Shown here piece by piece: positions 49,151 through 61,690 of a stretch of 64,000 nucleotides of DNA; positions within the stretch are counted from its first letter, which is position 1, and every line of letters starts with the position of its first letter. Position numbers and translations under genes: made by a program. The stretch covers positions 125,105,605-125,169,604 of the forward strand of contig CP136064.1 of NCBI GenBank assembly GCA_032622095.1. Direction: 5' to 3'. Origin of the DNA: Siphonodentalium dalli. Lineage: Eukaryota; Mollusca; Scaphopoda; Gadilida; Siphonodentaliidae. The notes under the pieces were generated by a model. The model was not told where the DNA came from and ran no database searches. It worked only from the letters and a program-made list of their open reading frames with translations.

Positions 49151-52100
49151 AAATATGCTTTAAATCATAATTACAGGTCAAGTTCGGTTTCTGCACTTTG
49201 CCATGAAGATTTACGGGCCTTTTCTGACTTTAAAATTAGAAATTTCTTTGTTTTCTGTTGACACCGTAGTTAGCATTGTTTTACCACACCATACTTGGTG
49301 TGTGGCTGAATTGACTCAAAATACAAGAGGCGATTTACCTAGTGATATCTCTCTTAAATGTAATTCTAAACAAGGCAGCGGATTGTTTATGTAACCGTGG
49401 CGGTGCTCTTATTCTTTCTTAGCAGAAGCGATAGTTATATCACTTCATTGAGCTGTGCATATGCATATAAAATTCATATACAGGTATAACCGTTTAGTTT
49501 GCTATTTCAATACGCAAATGTGATGAAAAAAAAAACATTATATGGTCTAAAAGCTGTTTAAAAACACGCGTGAGGCGCAAATTATGCATGCCCACCTCAG
49601 ATTAAACTGTAGCAATCTGAATTACCACATATTCTGACTTCGTTGCCGGCCAACCCATGTGTACCCATAACACAAAATTAGTGTATAAATTAAAAGCAAT
49701 AGCTTATCATTTACACTCCCTGTGTTGCATATCAGACTCACCCAAACGTTTGATATGTCACCTCACACTCTTGTCTATACCGATCTATACTTCGTTCCGC
49801 TATACTAAATCTACTTTCAATCAATTTCTTTCTATTACTCCATAAGAAAAAAAAATCTCATTTGTATATATCTATCGATCCAGCCCACACTGAGTAGCTG
49901 AGTAACATATATACCAACAACGATCTTCTAAAATTATTATGAACACAATTACCTAATATTATGTCATACTCACAGCGTGGGCTTATTCATACGTAATCGG
50001 AAACGACCCCCAAAAGCTTTATGCTTGATGTCGGATCCCCTCCATAAACCAATTTCATGCTTCATTTTTTTGTAACATGCACTGTATTTGAATTATATGG
50101 AATAAATACTGTTTACACCAAAAGCTGTTACTACACCCAGTTCAGCTCAGGTGAACAAATATGTCGATAAATAGTTTAAGTACTTTTATATGGCCCCAAA
50201 GACTTATTCAAGAAATAAAAACAAATATGGATCAGCTTGTCTTCGAAAGGAAGCAATAAAGAGCGTGAATGTATGGCCATAATAACCCTGGTATTGTAAT
50301 ATAAAGAGCTTTTATCTCACTTACGGGCGAATCATTACAAAATGCCGATCATACTCGATAACTTCAATAAGCAGTCGGAGTATATTGGGTTTATCGGCCT
50401 GGAGTAAACTACATTATACCCACATACAATAATAGGTCTGATGACCTTTCGTAGATTTTTCATTTCCCAACCCCGGAATGCCACGCGAGTAGCGCCAATG
50501 GAATTTCACTATTAGTAGCACCAAGATAAAGGAGTCCAATCGAATCGATTAACATAGCGCAATGTTACATAATTCGGGGAAAATCAAAAGTTGGTGGGAG
50601 TACGATATATTCAGTTTCCGCATGAATATGAGTGTATGTTTACAAAGACTGAGTTTATATAGCCGTATTATTTGATTAATTGATCCGCATTGTCCCTACT
50701 ACCAAATTAATTATACACACTGTAGGTTCAATACGTGTTCATTTAATTCGAAAAAGCTAAGGCTAAGGTTCTGTTACGCTAGTTGACATCCCACGATTTT
50801 GACTGATGAGTAGGGGTAATTTGTAAGTATAAAGTGCCACTAGTATCTGCAAGCATTCATTTCATAGGTATATTGAGATATGAATTTGATATGAATTTGT
50901 ATCATAGACCTTTGGAAATATTTTGTTCAAGAGACCTGGATCCAACCATATTAAGCAGTATCATTTCTGCGAAACAGTGGTTCTATAGTTACTGTGCACA
51001 TTTTAGCACCTTAATGCGTCATCTGCATTTTAGCAACGATACGTGTCATCTGCATTGACAATTGATTTTCTGGAATTTTTAACGGCAAAGTTTTACTTTG
51101 ATTCATATTTCCTTTGGAAGACGGGTATTTCAAGCACAATATGTCATCTTGCTCGAAATAATCGGCTGTCTGTCTCAAGAAAGTACTGTTGCAGTGTATC
51201 GGATATACCTCGGTTTGTCGACTAATATGCAGTTTGATTAATACCATGTTGAAGCGGAGCTACCCATGATCAACTAGCTTATAGTATAACTGCTAGCAGG
51301 TACCACACTAAAGTAACTATTTCTCTTGGTCGGTAATTAATTATTAGGTACGACTTTATTATATAAAAATGTACTGTTACGACAAATAACTCGCACGAAA
51401 GATAATTGTGTGCTGTCTGGGTGCGAAGGATTTACATACCAAATCGTGTTATCAAGAAAGATATTAAAGATACGGGCAGCGTTGGCGGTTGGTATGCTGT
51501 TAAAATATTCACCTCCGCCAAAAACCGCCATAAACAGAAGGAATAGTAAGATATGCCAATCAGAAATATGGTATAAACGGTATGTTATTGTCAATTGTCC
51601 CCCTTTGTTATGTAAACAAAAGCAAAAAAACGTTACGTTACCTGGCTTTTGTTTAGATCCGGATATGGTAAACATAAAGAGCGTTATTTGTTACTGTTTC
51701 CTGATATGGAAATAATAAAGAGCGTTTATGTCATTTTGTGTGATTAACCAATAGAATTGCGCTGTGTTATATAAACAGAATGACAACTTCTGTAACACGA
51801 GCAGGCTCTTGTTAACATAGATCATCGTACGTCTTGACGACAATATACTGTTGACGCGCTGATTCTGTTTGGCATATGAGCGGAACTGTATTATATTTTG
51901 GTGTTACTTCTGTTGATGGCGATTTGAATAAATATTTCTGCAACGAACACCGCCCGTGCCTTTAAAGAAATTTGAAAACTTCCAATAAACTGCATCGCTT
52001 CGGTCAGTCCTTCACAGTAGAGTGTACATAGTTCATAGGCAAGTATAATTATGCTATATGATTGAATTTCCTGCCCAACTCATATCCCACACGTCGCGAC

Positions 52101-52515
52101 ACATATCGTCGGTGCGCTTCTAAAATATCGTATATTGTATCCACCAAAAATATAATTTTGCAGGAGACACAAACTAAAAAAATATTTAGATCTTAAAATA
52201 GAACGGGTATCTGCCATGATAATCCTTTTTATTATACGCTCAACAATAGAATATAGAATAAATCACTAACATATAATAATCGTTATCCACCGCTAGCAGT
52301 GAAGATATAGAAAATTACACTTTCATTGTATCTTTGACGTTATGGACGTTTATATATAGATGACGTAACTGAATTTATTGAATAACTATGATAGAATTGT
52401 AAAATGTTCACCATATATAGTATCATTAGTATAATTATATTATGAAGTATTATATTGGAATGTGAGCCGGCCATAATGGGTATATGCACAACACAAGTAA
52501 AATAGAACGAAAATC
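49150..52515. other. No gene recognised; AATAAAGAGCG motifs
   Basis: No gene seen. AATAAAGAGCG-type words occur at 50253, 50303, 51685 and 51715. The pair at 51655-51745 is listed separately. Confidence 0.5.
51655..51745 (+). repeat. Paired AATAAAGAGCGTT-type repeat, copy 2
   Basis: Reads TCCGGATATGGTAAACATAAAGAGCGTTATTTGTTACTGTTTCCTGATATGG, then AATAATAAAGAGCGTTTATG. It resembles 37310-37410 on the opposite strand (TCCGGAG..TAAA...AAAGAGCGTTATTTG.T..TGTTTCCT.ATC). Confidence 0.5.
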
Positions 52516-52520
52516 TAGTA

Positions 52521-52656
52521 TTTTTGAGTGGATACCGAACATTATCTCAATCGTGACCGCGACAAATGTTTAATTTTCGCTCGTGTCTAGCCACTCGCGA
52601 AATATAGACATTTGTCTCGATCACTCATGAGATAATTTTCGGTATCCACTCAAAAA
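52521..52656. mobile_element. Palindromic MITE-like element, arms of about 48 bp
   Basis: The left arm, 52521-52569, begins TTTTTGAGTGGATACCGAA. The right arm, 52608-52656, ends TTCGGTATCCACTCAAAAA. Arms match over most of their length (TTATCTCA..CGTGA, GACAAATGT). The loop is about 38 bp. A diverged copy lies at 53413-53492. Confidence 0.8.
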
Positions 52657-53358
52657 CCTGGATATCCTCTATATATCGAAGTTATAAAAATAAACTTTCA
52701 TATTCACTATCCCAATTGAAAACAACATATTAAGTTTGTATATGACATTTTAGTCTGGACGATATCCGCGGGTTCCATTAGTCTATGTCGCTCAGAATAA
52801 GGTGGAAACGGCATCCGCCCATTCCTTTTCAAAACAACCTACATATAATTATCCTCACAGGAACAGCTTTGAATAGAAACTCGACATTTTAGAACTTACA
52901 ATAGCATTTCGCGGGAAACCCTGATACGCCATTCAGAACAGGATTGTTCTCGACACAAATGGCATGTTATTCTTGAATAATAGTCAAATTATCTGAGGAA
53001 CTTATGTAATCGAACCAGTAAATCCCAAATATGCCAAAAAAACTGCATTAATACCAAACGCCAGATACGACATTTTGGAGGCACAATAACGATATGGGAC
53101 AGTCACCAGGTTTCTATAGCTATATGATGTGAAACGAAAGAGCTTTCCTTGTAAGATATGGCAAACATAGATGCATTGTGTCAAGTTGGTACGTCATGTA
53201 GAGTATATACTGATGTAATTACCGATATATTGGTATCCCCGAGGAAGTTGACAGGACAGACAATTACTAAATTTGATAGGTGTTGTCCATTTATTCAGAA
53301 TGTCCCATACTCCGAAGTTCAAATATTCCCAACGAATAATATATAAGTTACATTAGTT

Positions 53359-53492
53359 TCATATAAATAGAGAATATCTTGTTGAGTTTTCATATAAATA
53401 GAGAATATCTCTGTTTGGTGGATACCGAAAATTATCTCTTGAGTGACCAAGACAAAATATCTCGGTCACGGATGAGATAATGTTTGGTTATT
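53359..53492. repeat. 36-bp duplication plus diverged copy of the palindrome
   Basis: CATATAAATAGAGAATATCTC is duplicated 36 bp apart, then GGTGGATACCGAAAATTATCTC...GAGTGACC pairs with GGTCACGGATGAGATAAT, a shorter relative of the element at 52521. Confidence 0.7.
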
Positions 53493-53499
53493 TTCTTTT

Positions 53500-54035
53500 T
53501 ATTATACGCGGTTCCAAAGATATTCAACATTGACGTGAGTGAGCGATTAATACTGGCGGATAACGATGACCCGATGTGACCTTACGGAACACTGCCGTTT
53601 CATTTCAAATAACATCAGCAGTCTTTTACTGTCGAATGCCAAATTCAATCATTTACAAAACTAGATAATGACATCGGTATCTCGTTTTTTGCGCATTGTC
53701 CGTATGCTGTCGTGTTGCATAAAACTTACTGACTAGATAGTATAATATATAGCTGCATTCATCTATGATAGCTGATTTCGTCTATGGTAGCTGAATTTTC
53801 ACATTTCCTAGACCTGTTTAGTGTTGGAACTTTACTGTTATTGTTAATTATGTGACTATATCACAACGCAGATATTCACACAAGATGATAAACGCACCAG
53901 AACAAATAAAAAGAGCTTTAATGTCTACCAATGGTGACTACGGGAACATAACAACAACCGCGGTGGCAGTCATCACCAAGATACAATGTCTGATAATGTT
54001 TTGAACGTTTCTATCGAACTGTCTTCGATGCAATG
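53500..54035. other. No gene recognised
   Basis: Anonymous DNA; nothing could be supported. Confidence 0.5.
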
Positions 54036-54039
54036 ATAG

Positions 54040-54720
54040 TGTCGTGGTATTCACATGGGCTATTCACTGACTAGGAATAACAGCGACAACATTTGTTGAA
54101 CTGGCGGATGTTTCTATTGAACTGCATGTCTCTACAACGCACTGCTAGTGCCGTGGTATAAACATGGACTATTCACCGACTAGTCACAACATTGTTGATC
54201 TGGCGGATGTTTCTGTCGAATTGTCTGCTACACATGTATAAGTCATGATATACACATGGACTATTCACCGACTAGTCACAACATTGTTGATCTGGCGGAT
54301 GTTTCTGTCGAATTGTCTGCTACACACTTATAAGTCATGATATCCGCATGGACTATTCACCGACTAGTCACAACATTGTTGATCTGGCGGATGTTTCTGT
54401 CGAATTGTCTGCTACACACTTTTAAGTCATGATATACACATGGACTATTCACCGACTAGTCACAACATTGTTGATCTGGCGGATGTTTCTGTCGAATTGT
54501 CTGCAACACACTTGTAAGGCACGATATACACATGGACTATTCACCTACTAGTTACAGCAATGTTGTTGAACTGGCGTATGTTACTATCGAACAGTCTACA
54601 ACCCACTGATATCGTCGTGATATACATATGGATTATTCACGACTGGTAACAACAATAACAACATTGTTGAACTGGCGGATGTTTCTATCGAACTGTGCAA
54701 CGCACTAATAGTGTTGTGAT
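54040..54720. repeat. 92-bp satellite-like tandem array, about 7 copies
   Basis: The word GGACTATTCACCGACTAGTC recurs at about 92-bp steps (54260, 54352, 54444). The three or four central copies are almost identical and the outer copies diverge. Each unit also carries TTGTTGATCTGGCGGATGTTTCTGTCGAATTGTCTGC. Conserved centre and decayed edges are typical of unequal exchange. Confidence 0.9.
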
Positions 54721-55738
54721 ATTGAAACAAGTGTGACTATGATAACGGTATTTCGGGATTTAGTCATATCGCGATACTGTTTTTGACACCATATAGTCGG
54801 TTTCACTATGTAAATAGTCGGTACAACGTAGCCGCCGGTGTGCATATATGGACGATATCACTATCAGTGTCGAGCATTTAATTACCAAAAAACCTCTAAC
54901 ACTGAGACATATGACATTGGCTAACGGATTTGGATTAGCGTTGCATGAAAATTAATTAAGGGGATGGTAAAGTTTGGTCAAGATGGCCGCCAAGAATTGA
55001 ACCCTACCTCCAGGTGATCAACAATTACGCACAAACCACAGAATGGATAAAAAAAAAAAAAAATTGGCACATAATAATGAATAATGAACAAAGATATAAC
55101 CATGAGCATTGACATTTTAGCCTTTATAATTTACTCACCATAAAGCAACCAAAATTTCTTTCCCCAAACGGCGTTTCTCCCGCTACAATGGTTAACATTT
55201 TGCGCCAACTGAAAAGTAAAAATGGTCCTATAAGTATCTGACTAGAGCCAATGAGACATCATTTTGAGGAGAAACAAGAACAGTCCAAGATAGCCTTCCT
55301 GTGAAAGCAGTACCGTAATCCTGAATAATGAGAAAATGTCTTCCCTTTGTATTGTTGACATTCTAAGGAACTATTTTTCTTGGTATGGGAGGCCAGAATA
55401 GCCAAAGTTGCTGCATCAATGATAGTGGATGTGGGTCTTAACAGGCATTATAAGATATTATTTGTAAACCTTATACATTAAAATAAGAGACTGGTATAGC
55501 AACAGTGATGTATCAAGTCAGAATAATGTTTAAAGAAGCAAACTTCAAAATGAATGTTAAAAAAAAAAAAAAAAACACTATTGAAGCAATATGTAACTTC
55601 AGAAGGAATATCTGTGCAATTTATGGAATATGAAATTAGAATGAAGCAAGTAAAAGTAACTTTTAAGATAAAACACAACATGACTAATCTATATTTGTGA
55701 TTTTATCAAAAAGTGGTCACTTACAATTATTTACAAAC
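54720..55738. other. No gene recognised; 3' flank of the Mutator-YqaJ gene
   Basis: Contains poly-A runs at about 55050 and 55560. No terminal repeat matching the far side of the 55.7-63.6 kb region was found. Confidence 0.45.
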
Positions 55739-55888
55739 TTCACAGAGCCGTCCGATAATCAGCGACCAGATGATCTACGGTATATGTCTCGTTGTCTTTT
55801 AAGTAGAGCACCTCATAGCTAGACCGAATATTACCGCCCCGACCCTTTACCACCTTCAGAACATTGCCCTCATACCACTCGGTTTCCC

Positions 55889-57557
55889 CTGCAAAAGAGA
55901 ACATAATGAGTTGCAATAATATTATGTACATGAATTATAAGTGTTGCTGCTTTTATTATTTTATTTAGCCCCATAATCTAGCAAGTATGTATTGTAATTT
56001 TTGACAGGGAAAAGATGGAATGTATTACATGTACAAGCATCAACAAAATAGGAAGTGACCACAGTGACTCTGCATTTGTGAGCCCCAAACTGCAAGATTC
56101 GATCGAGACCATTCTGAGAAATATTTCCTTCCAGACACCATGAATAATATGACAAGAGATGGACTGTCATCCGGTGCATACCCCATGTGGCATACCGCCT
56201 AGTATGGGCATACCTATAACCTATGATTGAGATACACAGGTACATGAACTCAAAACTCAGCATTTTCAGATAAACAAAGATGAATAACTCTAGAACGGAA
56301 AACTTGAACAAAATGATTGAAAACTGTCCTCTGTAGTCAACATCCATACCAAATTTCATTGAGATATGATAACTACTGTTCAAGTTAAAACCTGAACGGA
56401 CAGCGGGCGGATGGACGGACAGATACAAAACGGTATTCCCCTTTTGTTTTAAAAGGGGGTATAAACAGTAAATTATGAAATGATGACTGAATACAACAAT
56501 GAATACGGTCCTGGTGACATACAATTCCATACAGCAACCGAAGAAATTAACATGAAATTATATAAATTAATTTAACAAACTATCCTGGTGTATCATCTAC
56601 TATCCACTTGTGCGATAGTCTTCGCCCCACAAATGACACCTTCGTTGATCTATGTGTGTTGGTGATCCAGAATACTGCTTGTACTGGGTAAGCCTACACA
56701 CATACAGGTAGTGTTAGATGCACTGGATTGAGCAGATGTTTCCTGACACTGAAATATTTTAAAGAGAAGTATCAATAACAAGTCATTCATAAATTAGCAG
56801 TGATGATGATTCTTTCAGGTTAACCATATGAAAAAGGTAAAGTTCTGTAAATTATGTGTAGCTAGAAAGAAAACTTAACTTGGAAATATTAAAAACAAAG
56901 ATAAAGTGAAAAAAATTTGTATTGAAAATTCAAAGAGAGCTATGTTTCTGTATGGACAAACATTAAATGGGTACTTAAGTGCCACATCAAATTATTTGTG
57001 CTTATTATGTAAAAGTATCCATAATAGAACCTCAAATAATGGACCTTTGTTACTTGATTGTAGAAACAGTGGGATGATCGCACAACTTCAATTACTCCAT
57101 ATCTACACCAACAAAACAATTTTAGAGGTCCCTTTTTCAGATGGTTTATAACATACATGTACGTGATTTAGACTTGAGCATTATCAGTTTCAATACTTTA
57201 AATCTTTTGTTATCTTAAAATGACACCTGTGGTCAGAGTAGAACTGTATTTACTGAATAGTCGCCACTGATTAGTTGCTCTATGGCCTTTGTTAGAGAAG
57301 TAGGGCTATTCAGCAATTAAATTCAGCAAACAGCTTTAGATTGTTTGTTGAAATTATTAGCTGAATATGCTACAAAGAATCAAAAGGGCTTTTTCTGTGG
57401 AATAGCTGATTGAAGTATGAACCTCAACCATACCAATGAAAAATTAACAATTCCTATATATGCTTTTAAAATTCAATAAATCCGTAAGCAGGGTTATATA
57501 CAAATAGATATTAGACAATTAGTAAATGTATGCAAAACTACAAATTAAGAGTCTTAC
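55889..57557 (-). other. Intron between YqaJ and Tudor-like exons
   Basis: The donor reads CCTGG|GTAAGACT and the acceptor has a clean pyrimidine tract, TTCTCTTTTGCAG. The intron contains a dispersed repeat (about 56270-56465). The 189-residue open frame at 55961-56530 falls wholly in this intron and is not a gene. Confidence 0.7.
56270..56465 (+). repeat. Dispersed repeat with GGACGGACAG tract and hairpin tail
   Basis: Reads AACTCTAGAACGGAAAACTTG, then CAACATCCATACCAAATTTCATTGAGATA, then GGGCGGATGGACGGACAGATAC and the hairpin TTCCCCTTTTGTTTTAAAAGGGGGTATAAA. It is a compact SINE-like unit ending in a stem-loop, of a type familiar from molluscan intergenic DNA. Confidence 0.6.
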
Positions 57558-60345
57558 CCAGGTCCCTGGTTCTCTCATTCCTGGACACAATTGATGTTTG
57601 TGATATTTCGGGGATGCCAATTCAGGCAAGAGAGCTTTGAAGTAAAAAGCTTTTAATTTTGGAATCATTTTAGTTTGCCATAATACACTGTCTTTATAGA
57701 TCCTCTGAATAAACATCTCATATGGATTGGTTCGACGAACAACAAAATCCAACCAATGATAATTAAAACAATTTAGCTGACCTTGACACTGATATCAAAA
57801 AGAATGATTTTTGGACAAAGACAAGACACCATTATTAAATTTCAAACAGAATGTGCCCCTCTGAGCTGCTTCAGTAGGTGAATTTAGATTTTCAGGAGCA
57901 AGTAAAACATTTTTTATTTCAATTAGACCAATAGAACCATTTTTATCAGACACAACTCCGTCAGTACTTGCGGCCAAGAAGGGATCACTCACACCAACTT
58001 TCAAACCTGCGGAAGCAACAGTCACCCGATCACCTCAATATTCTTTGATGGTTGCTGGTTCCTGTTGCAAACCTTTCCGAGTGTATACATTTCCCCCAAA
58101 CTTAGAATACAGTTTATTAATAATGAATGATTTAACAGGAGTTTTTTGTTTTCTATTCATGATGATACCAAATGATGATGATGTGAGACGTTTTCTTCTC
58201 TCCGATTTCCACTCTTCACACGAGGATTGTTCAATTATTGATTAAAAAAAATTAATTCTGCCTGTTTCTCTGCCAATTTAACATTGTTATAATAATCAGT
58301 ACATTTTGTTTCAAGGGTATTATCTTCCAGTTCTTCACATAACGCAGGTGCATATGATACTTTAGCTTTTTTGTGGAATTAATTTCTGTCGCTGGAGCTT
58401 TCTTTTCAGTAGTCTCTTACGCAATTCAATATTTGTACGTCTGATTTTATTGGCCATTAGTTTGGCAGCTCTTTTTCTGAAAAGGTGGTGCATAGTGGGA
58501 CCTACTGAGGTGTCTGTTAATTTCTCACATGTTGTTGCTGACCAATTGGAACCTAAATGTTTTCGAAGGGCAGCCCCATAACAACGCGAATGCCATGAAC
58601 CTCTGTTTGACCTATTATAAATCTTTCCCGCCATCAAATTTCATGCGTATTCCCATCCAGTTTTCTGCTGCATTTGTGGTTGTATTTTCTATTATAACAT
58701 TATATTTTGTGGCTGATCGTGAGAGAAGCACTGAAACATCATTGTTCATTATTGGATCTACCGGTATTTGGGTTGGTGTTGGGATGCTACTCGGGATGCC
58801 TCTTGATCTTTAAGATCTGAACCCTCTTCCCACATATCTTGAATATCTTTGAGCAGAGTGTCAACATTATCATCAGAAGAATTTTTATCACTATCAAATA
58901 AATCAGGTTCGGCATTTTCAACTACTTTGTTATTTCTCTTTTTACAAAATTCACTACATTTGTCATGATAACAGAAAAGGTGATGGATTGAATTCCTTAG
59001 ATCATGATCAAGTTTTTTTATGGCATATTTTTTATCTTTTTCAGCAGATCTCATTCTTATTGCACACATAGCAGCTGTAGCTATTTTAATTCTCATCAGT
59101 TTTGTTAATTTATTTTTTCCTTTATATTGCGGCTTTTCTTGAACTAATGTCTCTAAGTTGGAACGAAGGCATTTGACAGCATCATTTGCACATTATATTT
59201 GTTTTACATGTTGACCCCAAATAGGAACCTCGGATTGAATTCGAGTATACACAGAACTATCACCATCACTTATCAATCGCATATATCTTAAACCATGAAC
59301 TTTTTCTGCCTCAAGAAAACATTCAACAATTATATCTGCTTCCATCTGTTGACTACTTTCATCCCAATTTTTAAAACATTAATGTTGTTGTGGTGGAATA
59401 TTATGTGTTTCTGCCAATTTACAAATGTAGCAATATCTATTTCTCACTCCAATGTGTAATATTTTACCTGTTTCTTTCCCAATGATAATAGTCACCCCAC
59501 CCAATGCATTATAAGTGTGTTTGTGTGTCCCCTTGGACCACCCCCATCAACTACCACAGTAATGGCAGGAACACCCAGATATAAATCATTTGTCTTTATT
59601 GCCGGTTCTTTCTCTTCAATACCTGCTGCTATCATGCCATTGTCAGAGAGTAACTGCCATTCCTTTCCAATATCTAATGCTCTAATTTTGTGAATGCTGT
59701 TTGTGGCATAATTTGTAAACCAAGTGTACATGGTGTTTCGTTGAAAGCTGACAAACACCTTCCACAGGAAATTGAAGCCCAGACAGCTCTTAAATTAATA
59801 TCATAGCCCCTCAATTTGCTAGATGGTATATCAAGTTTATTACTTGTGGATAAAAAGATCTCTCTACCACAACCTGCACATTGTGTGTATAGTATATATA
59901 CATGCTAAGCCAAAATTGGGAGACTCAATCATCGGGGTCAAGGTATTACAGTTATATTTATTTCTTTCTTGGACAAGGATGCAGCTGGCAACATGATTGG
60001 TGAGTTGCAAGATGAAATTTTGCAAATTATGCTTATTAATAAGTCTATATGTGCATAACTCTTTTTGATGTTCTTTCTTCAAAACTATTTTTATATTGTT
60101 TCCGGTACTAGTATATTTTCTTCCCTTAACCTTGCCAGCACAAACAGGTAGAATTTGTTTATATTCATTTTTCTTACAAACTTGGCCATGTCTACCTCCA
60201 GCTAAATTGAACCTCCCCTTTCTCTTTGCCTTACCCATGGTGCAAACTGAATATAATTATAGACAGCGACAGTATTACCAATAATAGAGAAATGATAAAT
60301 ATCAAAGTTAAATGTATTGTATATGTATAGCAGACTAATGAGATG

Positions 60346-61215
60346 GAAAGGGTCAGCGAGCCAGTTCTCACTTAAACCTTCTATATGAAGAGTGTCATAA
60401 TAAATGCATCAGGAGATTGAGCAGAATAATGTGTCATAATAAATTGGTCAACAGACATAAAATTTCAACTGGGACCAGCGAGCCAGTTCTCACTCAACCT
60501 TTCTACTAGTACAGGTAAATGAAGTGTGTCACAAATAGCTCAGCAGATTGAGAAGAATAATGTGTCATAATGTATTGGTCAGCAGAGAGTATCAAGCAAA
60601 TAACAATAATATATCAAACAGGGTCAGCGAGCCAGTTCACACTCAATCCTTCTATATGAAGTGTGTCACAACAAATTGATCAGCAGATTATTGAGAATAA
60701 TAATGTGTCATAATGTATTGGTCAGCAGATGGTATCAAGCAAATAACAGTAATATATCAAACAGGGTCAGCTAGCCATGTCTCACTTAACCATTCTACTA
60801 GTACAGGTAAATGAAGTGTGTCAAAATAAATTGATCAGCAGATTGAGAAGAATAATGTGTCATAATAAATTGATCAGCAGAGAGTATCAAGCAAATAGTA
60901 ATATATCAAATTGGGTCAACGAGCCTTCTACATGTGTAAGAAGTTTGTCAGGAGAACATGTGTCATAATAAATTGATCAGTAGATTGAGCAGAATAATGT
61001 GTCATAATTAAATGGTCAGCAGAAGGCGGCAAATAATAATAATATATCAAATTGGGTCAGCGAGCCAGCTCTCACTTAACCCTTCTACATGTATAGTAAG
61101 TTTGTAATAATAAATTGGTCAGCAGAATAATGTGTCATAATAAATTGGTCAGCAGTGAGTACTCTGTAGAATGAATAAGATTTCAAATACCGGTAGGGTC
61201 AGCGAGTCAGTTCTC
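60346..61215. repeat. Tandem array, period about 140 bp, 7 copies
   Basis: GGGTCAGCGAGCCAGTTCTCACTTAACC recurs near 60350, 60474, 60622, 60762, 60914, 61055 and 61196. Each is followed by GAAGTGTGTCA.AATAAATTGATCAGCAGATTGAG and GAATAATGTGTCATAATAAATTGGTCAGCAG. There is a sub-periodicity of about 40 bp from the repeated TGTGTCATAATAAATTG word. It lies just upstream of the transposase ATG. Confidence 0.9.
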
Positions 61216-61349
61216 AACCCTATATATGTAAATGAACAAATACTGCTGAGTGCTGAATCAACATGAATAAACAGATGCATTGCACAGTTATGTGTATTCA
61301 ATTATAAGTTGGTTGATGAAGTTAAGCCATGGATATGATGAGTTATCAT

Positions 61350-61690
61350 AACATTATCAATCACCAAAATAATAACAAATACTCAATTTAATATTATCAA
61401 TCACCAAAATAATAACAAATGCTCAGTTTAATATTATCAATCACCAAAATAATAACAAATGCTCGGTTTAATATTATCAATCACCAAAATAATAACAAAT
61501 GCTCAGTTTAATATTATCAATCACCAAAATAATAACAAATGCTCAGTTTAATATTATCAATCACCAAAATAATAACAAATGTTCAGTTTAATAGTATCAA
61601 TCACCAAACAGTTTAATATTATCAGTCACCAAAATAAAATCAAATGTTCAATTTAATATTATCAATCACCAAAATAATAACAAATGCTCA
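61350..61690. repeat. 40-bp tandem array, about 8 copies, at the SGNH gene 3' end
   Basis: The unit AATATTATCAATCACCAAAA + TAATAACAAATGCTCAGTTT repeats at exactly 40-bp steps with few changes; one copy is truncated at about 61600. The last copy runs into the TGA stop of the hydrolase frame (CTCAGTTTAA on the plus strand), so part of the unit is its terminal codons or immediate 3' flank. Confidence 0.92.

Larger units (their letters stand above)
55740..60238 (-). pseudogene. Mutator-like DDE transposase-YqaJ nuclease-Tudor-like fusion, broken
   Basis: The start is ATG at 60238 (MGKAKRKGRFNLAGG, basic). A CAGCGREI zinc-type motif lies at about 59880. The transposase core has the acidic triad in VVVDGG (59548), SDGDSSV (about 59262) and AENWMGIRMKFDGGK (about 58664). 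HTYNALGG and KILHIGVRNRYCYIC follow the first Asp, and a Cys/His cluster (CYHDKCSEFC) precedes the last Glu. GSWHSRCYGAALRKHLG follows. A YqaJ/lambda-exonuclease-like nuclease comes next: WKSERRKRLTSSSFG, AASTDGVV, GLIEIK, YQCQGQL, WLDFVVRR. An intron (donor GTAAG at 57557, acceptor TTCTCTTTTGCAG ending 55889) leads to a final exon, EWYEGNVLKVV...YEVLYLKDNETYTVDHLVADY, that looks Tudor/SH3-like. Frameshifts occur near 59890, 59765, 59520, 58628, 58367-58372 and 58244-58251, with in-frame stops before CFKNW, CANDAV, GDRVT and YQCQGQ. The splice phases do not match as read. Confidence 0.85.

Noticed and set aside
55961-56530. 189-residue minus-strand open frame
   Set aside because: It lies inside the intron of the Mutator-YqaJ gene and overlaps a dispersed repeat read antisense.
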